This document shows positions 27,302 through 35,978 of a stretch of 64,000 bases of DNA, one piece after another (the first letter of the stretch is position 1; the number at the start of each line of letters is the position of its first letter). The notes under the pieces are model-generated. The model saw only the letters and a program-made list of their open reading frames with translations, was not told the DNA's origin and ran no database searches. Source of the stretch: Microbispora hainanensis. Lineage in GTDB: Bacteria; Actinomycetota; Actinomycetes; Streptosporangiales; Streptosporangiaceae. Where the stretch lies: positions 8,184,001 through 8,248,000 of the forward strand of contig NZ_CP108086.1 of assembly GCF_036186745.1 (NCBI RefSeq). Direction: 5' to 3'. The translations under genes and the position numbers were made by a program.

Positions 27302-27689
27302 GCGGCCGACCCTAACGCCCGTACGCCGCCCGGGACCGGTCCGCGGACTCCCCTGTGGACAACCACGTTCCTGTGTACGGCCGGGCGGCCGGCTGCCGGG
27401 CGGCTCGTCCCCGCCCACAGCGGGTCACGGGTCACCGGACATCAGGCCAGGGCCAGGCGGACGGTCCGGGCGCAACGGCGCAACAGCGCGCCGGGCGTCC
27501 GCGGGCGATGGCTTCACCAGCGGCCGAGACGGGGCTCACGCGCGGCGGCGGTCACCCGGCGGCCGACGCGGACTAAGTCGACGCGGACTGAGGCGACGCG
27601 GACTAAGGCGAGGCGGGCTCAGACGCGGCGACGGTCAACGAGCGCCGGTAGCGCTCGAGCGCGACGGCGGTCACCAGCGCCGGCGCCGC
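27302..27689. other. 388-bp intergenic region with a 15-bp repeat
   Basis: Lies between the prepilin peptidase start and the SseB-like gene end. No convincing gene; short frames here are Arg/Ala-rich without family patterns. The notable content is the tandem repeat at 27565-27624. Confidence 0.6.
27565..27624. repeat. 15-bp non-coding tandem repeat, four units
   Basis: Units of the form GACGCGGACTAAGGC begin at 27565, 27580, 27595 and 27610; the last unit is diverged. The units contain stop codons in some frames, so they are unlikely to be coding. Confidence 0.85.
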
Positions 27690-28259
27690 TCAGGCGCGGC
27701 GGCTCCACCAGCGGCGGCGGCGGCGCTTGTCCTCCGCGGTCCCCAGACGGGCCACCGTGGCGCCCGGCACCTCGCGGGCGAGGCGGTCCACGGCGGAGGC
27801 GTCCCTCTTGGCCTCCTCCACCGTGGCGAGTGCCTGCAGCATGCCGCCCTCGATCACGAACGGGACCGGCCCGGCCACGTCCACCACCACGGCCGCCGCG
27901 CTCTCGTGCCGCGCCGCCTGGCAGACCTGCGGAGCCGTGGCCTGCACCGGCCGGGCGTCCGGGCGCCATCTGCGCATCGGCTCGGTCCCGGTGAAGGCGA
28001 GCACGGCCTCACGACCGTCCTTGCCGACCAGTTTCGGGAGGGCCATCTCGCTCTCCTTCTCCTGGCGCAGGCCGTGCTCCCCCACTTCCGACTCGGTGAG
28101 CAGCGCGACCACGGGCACCAGCAGCCGCGCCCCGGCGAGCGCCGCCAGGACGTCGGCCGCCGTCGCCGTACCGGCCTGGAACGCCGACAGCGCGGACGCG
28201 ACGGGCGCGTCGGTGGCGCCGTCGTCGTCGGGGCGCAGCGGCTGCGGAATGACCGGCAT
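27690..28259 (-). CDS. SseB-family N-terminal domain protein
   Basis: 189 residues. The central part (VLAALAGARLLVPVVAL, then GREAVLAFTGTEPMRRW, then GPVPFVIEGGMLQAL) fits the SseB N-terminal domain found in many actinobacterial proteins of unclear role. The C-terminus is strongly basic (KRRRRRWW). ATG with TAAGGT (complement of 28267-28272) seven bases upstream; likely leaderless. Confidence 0.75.
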   Translation of the reverse strand: MPVIPQPLRPDDDGATDAPVASALSAFQAGTATAADVLAALAGARLLVPVVALLTESEVGEHGLRQEKESEMALPKLVGKDGREAVLAFTGTEPMRRWRPDARPVQATAPQVCQAARHESAAAVVVDVAGPVPFVIEGGMLQALATVEEAKRDASAVDRLAREVPGATVARLGTAEDKRRRRRWWSRRA

Positions 28260-28360
28260 GTCTGCGACCTTACCGCCCGCCCCTGGCGGTGCCGCACACG
28301 CTCGGCCCCGCCCGGACAGCCCGGCCCGGGAGGCCGGAACAGCCAGGCCGTGCGGCGGGA

Positions 28361-29467
28361 TCAGCCCAGGTCGGCGATGGCGATCACCGGGCCGCCGCCG
28401 GACGGGCCCTGGTGGACCGCCGCCACGGAGACGAACACGGCCGGGTCTCCGGTCACGCCGGCCGCCACCCCTCCGACGGTCGCCTTGATCTGGCGGTGCC
28501 AGTGGACGTCGGAGTCGTCGAGCATGATGTTGCGCCGCCCGCGTACGCGGCCCGACGGGTCGGCCTCGCACTTGATGAACAGGTTGACCAGCCGGTCGCC
28601 GAGGTCGCTCGGATGCGGCCGCTCGGGCAGCTCGATGCCCGCGCTGCGAATGGCCTCCCAGATCCCGTCGGTGTCCAGGGCGTCCTTCATGACCGAGTGG
28701 CCGGCGCGGTAGCGGCCACCGATCCCGCGTACGTTGCCCACCACGACGATCTGGGCCCGGTCGAGCTCGACGCCGCTGGAGCACGAGGCGACCGACGAGT
28801 AAAGCGACAGGTCCTTGTGGATCTGCTCGGCCGAGGGCGTCTCGATCTCCCCGAGTGCGACGGCGATGCCGAGCGCCGTGGTGGAGTTGGAGATGTCCAT
28901 CGACTTCAGCGTGTCCTCGGTGACGACCGTCTGGCCGCGCTCCTTGGCGTCGGTGATCGTGGACAGCGTGAGCAGCGGCGTCTTCGTCTGCACGTAGTGG
29001 ACGTCGGCCGGGTCGTCGATACCGGCGATCTTCATGGCCTCGCGCACCCCGGCGGCCACCTTCTCGACCATGGCGGGCCTGCCGATGTCCTCGGGGAGGA
29101 TCACCTCGCTCATGGCCACGCCGACGCTCACCCGCGGCTCGTCGGTCCGTACGGCCGTGGCCGGGTCGACGGTCGCGAAGATCGTCGCATGCGGGCTGAG
29201 CACGCCGTCGGTGCCACCGGACCACACGAGGGGCACCTGCGCGACCTCCTCGGCGGTGCGCGTGCCCTTCGCCACCAGCACCTCGCGGAAGGCCCGGTCG
29301 GCGAGGATCCGCGTGTAGTCGTTCACGCCGCCGTTGCCCTCGGTCTTGCCGATCACGGCAAGCACGCGGTCGGCCTCGATCACGCCGTCGTCGATCAGCC
29401 TCGCCAGCCCGGAGGCGTCGGTGACGCTCTCGATGGGGACCTTCCGTACCTCGATCGGATCCGGCAC
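28361..29467 (-). CDS. ring-opening amidohydrolase (barbiturase / cyanuric acid hydrolase family)
   Basis: 368 residues in three repeats, the unique fold of this family. The three Ser-bearing loops are visible: [26 protein letters not shown] and [11 protein letters not shown]. Lys partners lie in [16 protein letters not shown] and the later QIKATVGG segment. The family opens barbiturate or cyanurate rings; which one cannot be decided here. The GTG overlaps the carbamate kinase stop by one base (TAGTG), with GGAG just upstream. Confidence 0.88.
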   Translation of the reverse strand: MPDPIEVRKVPIESVTDASGLARLIDDGVIEADRVLAVIGKTEGNGGVNDYTRILADRAFREVLVAKGTRTAEEVAQVPLVWSGGTDGVLSPHATIFATVDPATAVRTDEPRVSVGVAMSEVILPEDIGRPAMVEKVAAGVREAMKIAGIDDPADVHYVQTKTPLLTLSTITDAKERGQTVVTEDTLKSMDISNSTTALGIAVALGEIETPSAEQIHKDLSLYSSVASCSSGVELDRAQIVVVGNVRGIGGRYRAGHSVMKDALDTDGIWEAIRSAGIELPERPHPSDLGDRLVNLFIKCEADPSGRVRGRRNIMLDDSDVHWHRQIKATVGGVAAGVTGDPAVFVSVAAVHQGPSGGGPVIAIADLG

Positions 29468-30402
29468 TATCTCTCCACCCCTCTGTACACCCTCGTACCG
29501 ATATTTCCTGACAGCGCGGCACCGATGTGGTGCAGCGAGGTGATCACGGCCCGGCCCCCGGTCTCCTCGGCGAAGCGCAGGGCGGCCTCGACCTTGGGTC
29601 CCATGCTGCCTCCGGCGAAGTGACCGGCCGCCTGCAACTCGCGCAGGGCGGCCACGTCGATCTCCCCGATCGGGCGGGCGCGGGGCGTGCCGAAGTCCAC
29701 GGCGGCGTTCGGCACGTCGGTCGCGATCACGAGGTCGGTGGCGCCGACGGCGACCGCGAGCACGGCGGCGGCGAGGTCCTTGTCGATCACGGCCTCGATC
29801 CCGGTCAGCGTGCCGTCCTCCTGCCGCACGACCGGCACTCCCCCGCCTCCGGCGGCGACCACGGTGAATCCGGCGTCGATGAGCGCGACGGCGGCGGAGG
29901 CGTCCAGGATCTCCACGGGACGCGGCGAGGCGACCACGCGGCGCCATCCGCGGTCGAACCTCCGCCAGGCCTGGCCGTGCCCCTCGAAGCGGCGCGCCTC
30001 CTCCTCCCCGAAATACCGCCCGATCGGCTTGACGGGGTCCTGGAACGCCGGGTCGGCCGGGTCCACGAGCGTACGGGTGACGATCGCCGCCACCCGGGCG
30101 TGCCCCAGCTCATGCTGCAGGGCGTTCATGATGAGCGTGCCGATCGTGCCCTGTGTCTGGGCCACGCACCAGTCGAGCGGCACGGGCGGCACGACGTGGG
30201 CGGCGAGCTGGTTCTTCAGCAGGAGGTTGCCGACCTGGGGGCCGTTGCCGTGGGTGAGCACCACCTCGTGCCCGGCCCTGCTGAGCGCCGCCACGTGGGC
30301 CATCGCCTCGCCGATCGCCCGCTCCTGGTCGGCCGGGGACGCGCTCCCGTCGGGAGCCGTCATGGCGTTGCCGCCCAGTGCGATCAGTACGCGTCCGCCC
30401 AC
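29467..30402 (-). CDS. arcC: carbamate kinase
   Basis: 311 residues. IALGGNAM at the N-terminus, [28 protein letters not shown] and [14 protein letters not shown] near the C-terminus match the amino-acid-kinase fold carbamate kinases. It makes ATP from carbamoyl phosphate, giving NH3 and CO2. Coupling to a ring-opening amidohydrolase instead of arginine deiminase genes suggests a place in N-heterocycle breakdown. The GTG start has TAGTTT (complement of 30409-30414) six bases upstream. Confidence 0.9.
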   Translation of the reverse strand: MGGRVLIALGGNAMTAPDGSASPADQERAIGEAMAHVAALSRAGHEVVLTHGNGPQVGNLLLKNQLAAHVVPPVPLDWCVAQTQGTIGTLIMNALQHELGHARVAAIVTRTLVDPADPAFQDPVKPIGRYFGEEEARRFEGHGQAWRRFDRGWRRVVASPRPVEILDASAAVALIDAGFTVVAAGGGGVPVVRQEDGTLTGIEAVIDKDLAAAVLAVAVGATDLVIATDVPNAAVDFGTPRARPIGEIDVAALRELQAAGHFAGGSMGPKVEAALRFAEETGGRAVITSLHHIGAALSGNIGTRVYRGVER

Positions 30403-30606
30403 ATCCGGAAACTATCCAGCCCCATCCGGGCCTTCATTGGCGAGTCTCGCCCACCCCTGCCGCATCCATGGGCAGATTTCACCAAGCCACAGCGAAGAAG
30501 CCGGGCGGCCTCCCGGGTGAATGGCCGCTCCGCCGCTTGCCGGCTCCCGTCCCAGGCGGCTTCTGCCAGAATGCTCGCCTCTGCCCCCCTTATGTTGGAG
30601 ATCCGC

Positions 30607-31248
30607 ATGGCGATGGCACAGGCGCGTCCCGGGCTCACACATGAACGTGTCAGTATCTTCGCCGACGCGATATTCGCGATCGCGATCACGCTGCTCGCCC
30701 TGGAACTACCGCGCCCGGAGGGCGAGGACTTCCGGCGGCTGGGATCGTTCTTCGGCGACCACGTCGGCTCCTTCATGGCCTTCGCCATCGCCTTTCTCAT
30801 GCTCTGGTTCACGTGGCGGGCCCATCACACGCTGTTCGACCAGATTGAGCGGGTGTCCCAGCTGACTCTCCTGCTGCACATCCCGCTGCTGTTCTTCGTG
30901 GTCTTCCTGCCGTACACGACGTCGCTCTTCGGCGAGACCAACGCCAGCCGGCTGCCGGCCGAGGCCGACGGCAGGGCCCTGGCGACGGGCCTGTTCGCCG
31001 GCAACGAGGCCATCCTGCTGCTCGCCCAGGGCGCGCTGTTCACCCTGGTGCTGGCGCAACGCCTGCACCGGCCGGACGCGGACGTGCAACGCCTGCGCGC
31101 CAACGCCTTCATCTACTGGGCCATCGGGATCTACTGGCTGCTGACCGCCGCGGCGAGCGCGTGGACGGTCGACGCGGTGCCCTTCCTGTGGCTGGCTACC
31201 CCGCTCGTCGCCGCCGGCACGGTCCGGGTGCTCAGGATGAGACGATGA
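30607..31248 (+). CDS. TMEM175-family (DUF1211) ion channel-like protein
   Basis: 213 residues. The N-terminal helix has the TMEM175 signature (RVSIFADAIFAIAITLLALEL), followed by five more membrane helices. Bacterial members form tetrameric K+-selective channels. ATG 30607 is chosen because GGAG lies six bases upstream; ATG 30592 is an alternative. Its end overlaps the end of the convergent Doc gene by 17 bases. Confidence 0.88.
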   Translation: MAMAQARPGLTHERVSIFADAIFAIAITLLALELPRPEGEDFRRLGSFFGDHVGSFMAFAIAFLMLWFTWRAHHTLFDQIERVSQLTLLLHIPLLFFVVFLPYTTSLFGETNASRLPAEADGRALATGLFAGNEAILLLAQGALFTLVLAQRLHRPDADVQRLRANAFIYWAIGIYWLLTAAASAWTVDAVPFLWLATPLVAAGTVRVLRMRR

Positions 31249-31612
31249 AGCCGCGCAACACGTCGGCGATCTCGTCGACCTCGGTCAGCTTCCCCGACGC
31301 CACCGCGCTCACCAGGTCGTAGGCCGAGTCGTCATCCATGTCCACCTCCACGCCGTTGTAGGCGAGGAAGACCACAGTGGAGACCCAGGCCACCCGCTTG
31401 TTCCCGTCGACGAAGGGGCGGTTGATCGCCAGTGAGTGCAGCAGCGCGGCCGCCTTTGCCAGGAGATCGGGGTATGCCTCCTGGTCGAACATCCTCGCCC
31501 GCGGCCGGTGGACGGCCGAGTCGAGCAGGCCGAAATCCCGGAGCTGGGGTGTGCCCTCAACGGCCAGTTCGGCCAGATCCAGAACCTGCTCGACCGAGAG
31601 GTAGCGGGTCAC
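31232..31612 (-). CDS. Doc/death-on-curing family toxin with a changed Fic motif
   Basis: 126 residues with the Doc/Fic core: the motif reads RPFVDGNKR at 65-73. The usual Fic motif begins with His, so the catalytic His position is Arg65 here; the phosphate-binding GNKR is intact. Doc toxins phosphorylate EF-Tu; without the His this one may be inactive, or the subfamily may work differently. GTG overlaps the antitoxin stop by four bases. Confidence 0.82.
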   Translation of the reverse strand: MTRYLSVEQVLDLAELAVEGTPQLRDFGLLDSAVHRPRARMFDQEAYPDLLAKAAALLHSLAINRPFVDGNKRVAWVSTVVFLAYNGVEVDMDDDSAYDLVSAVASGKLTEVDEIADVLRGFIVSS

Positions 31613-31812
31613 TGGGCGAGGCGGTCGAGCACCGGCTTCCAGCGGCGCACCGCCTCGACACCGAGGCGATGTACCTCCTCGTCGGCGGCATGCCGGGAGA
31701 GGTACTCCTCCACCGCGGCGACGACGATCTGCTGCATGCTCCGGCCCTCCTTCTCGGCGAGCCGCCGGAGGGCCTCGGTCTGCTCGTCGGTCAGGCGAAG
31801 CGTCATGGCCAT
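31609..31812 (-). CDS. ribbon-helix-helix antitoxin partner of Doc
   Basis: 67 residues. N-terminal strand and helices MTLRLTDEQTEALRRLAEKEG then MQQIVVAAVEEYL match ribbon-helix-helix DNA-binding antitoxins. Sits directly before the toxin with overlapping stop/start, the normal antitoxin-first order. ATG 31812 or 31806 are both possible starts. Confidence 0.85.
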   Translation of the reverse strand: MAMTLRLTDEQTEALRRLAEKEGRSMQQIVVAAVEEYLSRHAADEEVHRLGVEAVRRWKPVLDRLAQ

Positions 31813-31874
31813 GCCCGCATCCTGGGGATGCCGTGTCGCGCCGGCACCGGAATTGAGAGCCGGCGCTCCGCCTA

Positions 31875-33050
31875 TCACGCCACGTCCGCGCCGAGGCGGC
31901 GCAGGCGGGTCACCGCCTCGTCGATGACCTCGTCCCGCTTGCAGAAGGCGAACCGCAGGTAGTGGCGCCCCCGTTCGGGATGGTCGTAGAAGACCTGGGT
32001 CGGAATGGCCACCACTCCCGCCAGCTCGGGCAGCCGGCGGGCCAGTTCCAGGCCGTCCTCGAAGCCGAGCGGCCGGATGTCGGTCTGCACGAAGTAGGTG
32101 CCGGCCGGCCGCAGCACGTCGAACCCGGCCTCCGTCAGGCCCGTCATGAGGCGGTCCCGCTTGGCCTGCAGGGCCGCCCGCTGGGCCGCGACCCACTCCA
32201 TCTCCTCGCGGAGGGCGTACGCGACCGCGACCTGCCAGGGGGCGTTCGCGGTGAAGGTGAGGAACTGCTTGACGGTCTGCACGGCGGCGGTGAGCGGCGC
32301 CGGAGCGCACACCCAGCCGGTCTTCCAGCCGGTGACGCTGAAGGTCTTGCCCGCGGAGGAGATCATGACCGTGCGCTCGCGCATGCCGGGCAGCGTGGCG
32401 AGCGGAATGTGCTCGACGCCGTCGAAGGCGAGATGCTCGTAGACCTCGTCGGTCACCGCGATCAGGTCGTGCTCCTGGCAGACCCGCGCGACGCACTCCA
32501 GCTCCTCGCGGGTGAACACGGTGCCGGTCGGATTGTGCGGCGAGTTGACCAGGATGACCCGGGTGCGGGGCGTGATCGCGGCCTCCAGCTCGGCCGGGTC
32601 GAAGGTGAACCTCCCCGCGTCGACACGCAGCGTGACCGACCTGCGTACGGCTCCCGCGAGCGCGACGGCCGCGGCGTACGAGTCGTAGTAGGGCTCGAAG
32701 AGAACCACCTCGTCGCCCGGCTCGCAGAGCGCGAGGATCGCCGCGGAGATGGCCTCGGTGGCGCCGACGGTGACGAGGACCTCCCCGTCGGGGTCGTAGG
32801 CGAGGCCGTACCACTGCTTGCGGTGCTCGGCGACCGCCTGCCTCAGCTCTGGGAGGCCCGGTCCTGGCGGGTACTGGTTGAGACCGCCCCGCACGGCCTC
32901 GATCGCATGCTGCAGCATGCGCTCCGGCCCGTCGGTGTCGGGGAAACCCTGACCCAGGTTGATCGATCCCGTCTCCACGGCCAGCTTCGTCATCGTGGCG
33001 AACACGGTCGTCCCGAACTCCCGCATCCGCCGCACCAGCGGCTCTCTCAC
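31875..33050 (-). CDS. class I PLP aminotransferase (DapC/YbdL-like)
   Basis: 391 residues. INLGQGFPDTDGPE, NQYPPGPGLPELR, VTVGATEAI, NSPHNPTGTVF, DEVYEHLAF and the PLP-lysine segment SSAGKTFSVTGWKTG are all present. Closest to N-succinyldiaminopimelate or methionine/kynurenine-type aminotransferases; the substrate cannot be fixed from sequence. GTG start. It is the last conventional high-GC gene before the FXS locus. Confidence 0.9.
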   Translation of the reverse strand: MREPLVRRMREFGTTVFATMTKLAVETGSINLGQGFPDTDGPERMLQHAIEAVRGGLNQYPPGPGLPELRQAVAEHRKQWYGLAYDPDGEVLVTVGATEAISAAILALCEPGDEVVLFEPYYDSYAAAVALAGAVRRSVTLRVDAGRFTFDPAELEAAITPRTRVILVNSPHNPTGTVFTREELECVARVCQEHDLIAVTDEVYEHLAFDGVEHIPLATLPGMRERTVMISSAGKTFSVTGWKTGWVCAPAPLTAAVQTVKQFLTFTANAPWQVAVAYALREEMEWVAAQRAALQAKRDRLMTGLTEAGFDVLRPAGTYFVQTDIRPLGFEDGLELARRLPELAGVVAIPTQVFYDHPERGRHYLRFAFCKRDEVIDEAVTRLRRLGADVA

Positions 33051-33250
33051 TCCGTTACTCTATCCGGAAGCCAATAAGCGAACAAATGATGCCACCGAGC
33101 CTCAACAGCCAATACCTCCGACACGGGGAACCGCCTGCCGTTCTTCCCATAGTCGTAGGTGAATTAGCTTCTCGGAACATGGCGATCCTGCTACCATCCT
33201 CGTCCATTGCGAGTGCCCGAAGTCCTCAGCTCACGATTGGCACTGGTTGC

Positions 33251-33370
33251 ATGAACGACACTCCCACGCTACATACTTCGGTCGCCGACTACGCCGATAT
33301 AACACTGGAGGAGCTACCCGACAGGCAGGCAATTGAAGCGTCTACTGTTACGTTCAATTCAACCAGTTGA
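33251..33370 (+). CDS. FxsA-type RiPP precursor peptide, C-terminus FNSTS
   Basis: A 39-residue ORF (from ATG 33251) with an acidic leader-like part (SVADYADITLEELPD) and the C-terminal five residues F35-N-S-T-S, the FxSxx-COOH pattern that defines FXS-system precursors. FxsB-type maturases join an aromatic ring to the beta carbon of the third residue of a three-residue motif, here Phe35 to Ser37 (family knowledge). There is no good Shine-Dalgarno at 33251. ATG 33179 in the same frame has TAGCTT (33165-33170) eight bases upstream and would give 63 residues. The leader fits the shorter form better. An FxsB gene follows one gene later. Confidence 0.75.
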   Translation: MNDTPTLHTSVADYADITLEELPDRQAIEASTVTFNSTS

Positions 33371-33554
33371 TTGGTGTGCATCAAACCACCTTTGACGACG
33401 AAGGTTGCAGTGGCCGGCTGCGACCTGGCTACCGCGGCCTCTACATCGTAGCTCCGCAGTTGCCTGAAAGCCTCGTCATGGACGCATCCTACGAGTAACC
33501 TGCCAAGAAGGCGGTGGGACCGCCTTCCGGGAAGAACGTTCGAAGGAGCCGGTC

Positions 33555-35861
33555 TTGCCACGTCGTCGGACCTCCTGGGTTCTGACTACATCAATCATCG
33601 CGGTCGTCCTGCTGCCGACCGCGACCAATGTCGCCTCGAACGCCCTTCCCGATTCCTGGCGATCGAACCTTTGGCTGGCATGGCCCATCTGCATACTGCT
33701 CGCGATTCCCGTACTGGTCATGGAGCTGCGCACACGTCATGGCGCCCCTGCCGAGCATGCACCTCCCCCGGTGACGGTCGCTCCGAAGACCGACACTCAA
33801 ATATGGAATATTCCAGCACCCGTCAAGGAATTCAGCAATCGCAGAGCGGAGTTCCGCAGGATCGGCACCATACTGATGCGAGGAAGCGGTCGGGCGCTTC
33901 TGCTGTGCGGCATGGGAGGTATCGGGAAAACGCAACTCGCTCTCGCTTACGCACACCGCCGGCGCTCGTCCCTCACTCTGGGGTGGCGGGTGTCCGCGGG
34001 CAGCCGAACGTCGGTGGTCTCCTCCCTGGCCGAGTTGGGCCGCCAAATGAACCTGGCTTCCACCACTGCCGAGTCCACAGCCAGGAAAGTCGTCGACCTG
34101 CTGAGCGAGCGAGAGGGATGGCTCCTCATATTCGACGATGCAAAGAGCTGCGAAGATCTCCTGGATCTGATACCCGTCACATCAGGCGGGCAGGTCCTCA
34201 TAACTTCCAGAAACCCACAATTCGATCGTCTCGCGGAAACGCTGCTCCTCGAGGTGTTCCCCCAGGAGGAGGCCGCCCGGTTCTTACGCAACCGTGCCGG
34301 AGACGCCGACCAGGACTCCTCCGCGGAACTGGCGACGAGGCTCGGGGGTCTGCCTCTCGCACTGGAGCAAGCGGGCGCCTACTGCCGTGACTCCGGCATC
34401 GGGCTCCGCGACTACCTGCAGCGGTACGACTCCAGTCGCGCGCGTCTGCTTAGACAGGGCTCGGGCCACAGTCGTGTCAGCGTGGAGGCGACTCTCGATC
34501 TTTCCTTCGACTGGGTGATGCGGCGCAACCCTGCAGCCATGCAGCTCCTTCGCGTTCTCGCGTTTATGGCGCCCGCTGACATTCCTCGAAACCTGCCCAT
34601 GATGAGTCCGTCCGTGCTCCCTCGTGCGCTCGCGCGCGCCTGCGCCGATGTCGTGGCCCTCGATGAGGCCATCGCGACGCTCCTGCAGGCCTCCCTTCTC
34701 ACCTCGGCCACCGCCGAGCATATCCGCGTGCACCAGTTGATCTCAGACGTGCTTCGCGACCGGATCACGGCCGACGGAAATCGCGGACTGCGATGGTTGC
34801 GCGGCTTGCGAGCGGTGTTCACCCCGAGGAGAGACCCGTCCTCGTCCTGGAGCGTCTCACGCTGGCTGAAGGCGGCCCTGACTCTCCTGTGGGCGGGCGT
34901 GCAGGTGAACGAGCGGGACCCGGACGGTTGGAGCCGCGCCGCCACACTGCTTCCCCATGCTGACCGGGTCTGGACCTACCTGGTGAACGGAGAGGTGACA
35001 TTCCGTCAAAAAGAAATGGTTCTTGCCGCCCAGCTGTTCGGCGAGCTTGGCATTCGGCTGTTCCGAAAAGGCGACTACGCGGTGGCCGAAGAGTTGTGCC
35101 GCCGAGCCTGGCGGATCGGCCAAGAGGTGCTTTCAGAAACGGATCCACGCCTGCTGCGCCTGGCGAACTGCCTTGCCCAGGTGACCCACGGCCTTGGAAA
35201 GTTGAGCGAGGCAAAAGACCTTTATGAACAGGCACTCTCTGTTTATCGCCGCGACTATGGGGAAGATCATCCAGACACGATCCAGACGATGAATGATCTG
35301 GGCGGTGTCCTCCTGGAACAGGATGAGCACCTACTCCAGGCGAGACGCATCTACGAGCAAGTCGTTACTACGCGGCTTCGCACACTCGGCCAGCGTAACG
35401 TTCACACTCTCATGTCAATGAACAACCTCGGCAAGGTGTGCCGCTATCTTCACGATCTCCCCACTGCACATGCTCTTGCCACGGAAGTAGTGAGAATCGG
35501 GAGCGAGTTGCTGGGAGAGGAACATCCCGACAATCTTGTCTGGATAAACAATTTGGCGGAGGTCTCGCGCGCTCAGGGAGACTTAGAAAAGGCTCGCGCG
35601 CTCCATGAAAAGGTCCTCACACTGCGACGCAAGGTACTCGGCGAGACACATCCTGCGAGCATCGTCTCCATGAACAACCTCGCCCGGGTCATCCGCCTGC
35701 TCGGGGACGTGCCTTCCGCCCTCCAACTGTACGAAGAGTCCCTGGCACTGGCCCGCCAGGTCTTGGGGGAAGATCACCCGTCCTTTACCGCAGCAGAAAA
35801 AGGGGTGCAGGAGTGCCTGGCGGACCGTCACCTGCTGGACGACGGGAATGACTCCTCATAG
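33555..35861 (+). CDS. membrane-anchored STAND (NB-ARC) NTPase with TPR repeats
   Basis: 768 residues. TTG start with AAGGAG six bases upstream. Two membrane segments (about 7-25 and 37-56) are followed by an NB-ARC-like NTPase: P-loop GMGGIGKT (about 119-126), LLIFDDAKS as Walker B, VLITSRN as sensor, and LGGLPLALEQAGAYC. From about 500 a series of TPR units runs to the end, each with LGEEHPD- or LGETHPA-type joints. It lies between the FxsA-like ORF and FxsB. Such proteins act as ligand-triggered ATPase switches; here it is held at the membrane. Base composition is lower in GC than its neighbours. Confidence 0.85.
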   Translation: MPRRRTSWVLTTSIIAVVLLPTATNVASNALPDSWRSNLWLAWPICILLAIPVLVMELRTRHGAPAEHAPPPVTVAPKTDTQIWNIPAPVKEFSNRRAEFRRIGTILMRGSGRALLLCGMGGIGKTQLALAYAHRRRSSLTLGWRVSAGSRTSVVSSLAELGRQMNLASTTAESTARKVVDLLSEREGWLLIFDDAKSCEDLLDLIPVTSGGQVLITSRNPQFDRLAETLLLEVFPQEEAARFLRNRAGDADQDSSAELATRLGGLPLALEQAGAYCRDSGIGLRDYLQRYDSSRARLLRQGSGHSRVSVEATLDLSFDWVMRRNPAAMQLLRVLAFMAPADIPRNLPMMSPSVLPRALARACADVVALDEAIATLLQASLLTSATAEHIRVHQLISDVLRDRITADGNRGLRWLRGLRAVFTPRRDPSSSWSVSRWLKAALTLLWAGVQVNERDPDGWSRAATLLPHADRVWTYLVNGEVTFRQKEMVLAAQLFGELGIRLFRKGDYAVAEELCRRAWRIGQEVLSETDPRLLRLANCLAQVTHGLGKLSEAKDLYEQALSVYRRDYGEDHPDTIQTMNDLGGVLLEQDEHLLQARRIYEQVVTTRLRTLGQRNVHTLMSMNNLGKVCRYLHDLPTAHALATEVVRIGSELLGEEHPDNLVWINNLAEVSRAQGDLEKARALHEKVLTLRRKVLGETHPASIVSMNNLARVIRLLGDVPSALQLYEESLALARQVLGEDHPSFTAAEKGVQECLADRHLLDDGNDSS

Positions 35862-35978
35862 GGTCGGCCGCGAAGTAGGTCCGCTCCACCAGGGTCCTGG
35901 ATACCTGCGCAACCTGGAGGGCGTCGCAAGGGCGAGTTAAATAATTACCAAACCCGTCGGGCCCACAGAACCGAGGCT

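Noticed and set aside
27355-27576. 73-residue plus-strand ORF in the repeat-bearing gap
   Set aside because: No ribosome site or conserved segment, and it runs into the tandem repeat.
26558-28712. Long plus-strand frames across the prepilin peptidase, SseB-like and ring-opening amidohydrolase genes
   Set aside because: They are Arg/Ala/Pro-rich shadows of three recognised minus-strand genes.
33289-33561. Minus-strand 90-residue frame overlapping the FNSTS ORF
   Set aside because: No family pattern or ribosome site; it is antisense to the precursor, which has a locus-specific C-terminal motif.
35862-35978. Attachment site or insertion scar between the membrane STAND gene and fxsB
   Set aside because: No integrase, tRNA end or direct repeat was found; it looks like an ordinary spacer.
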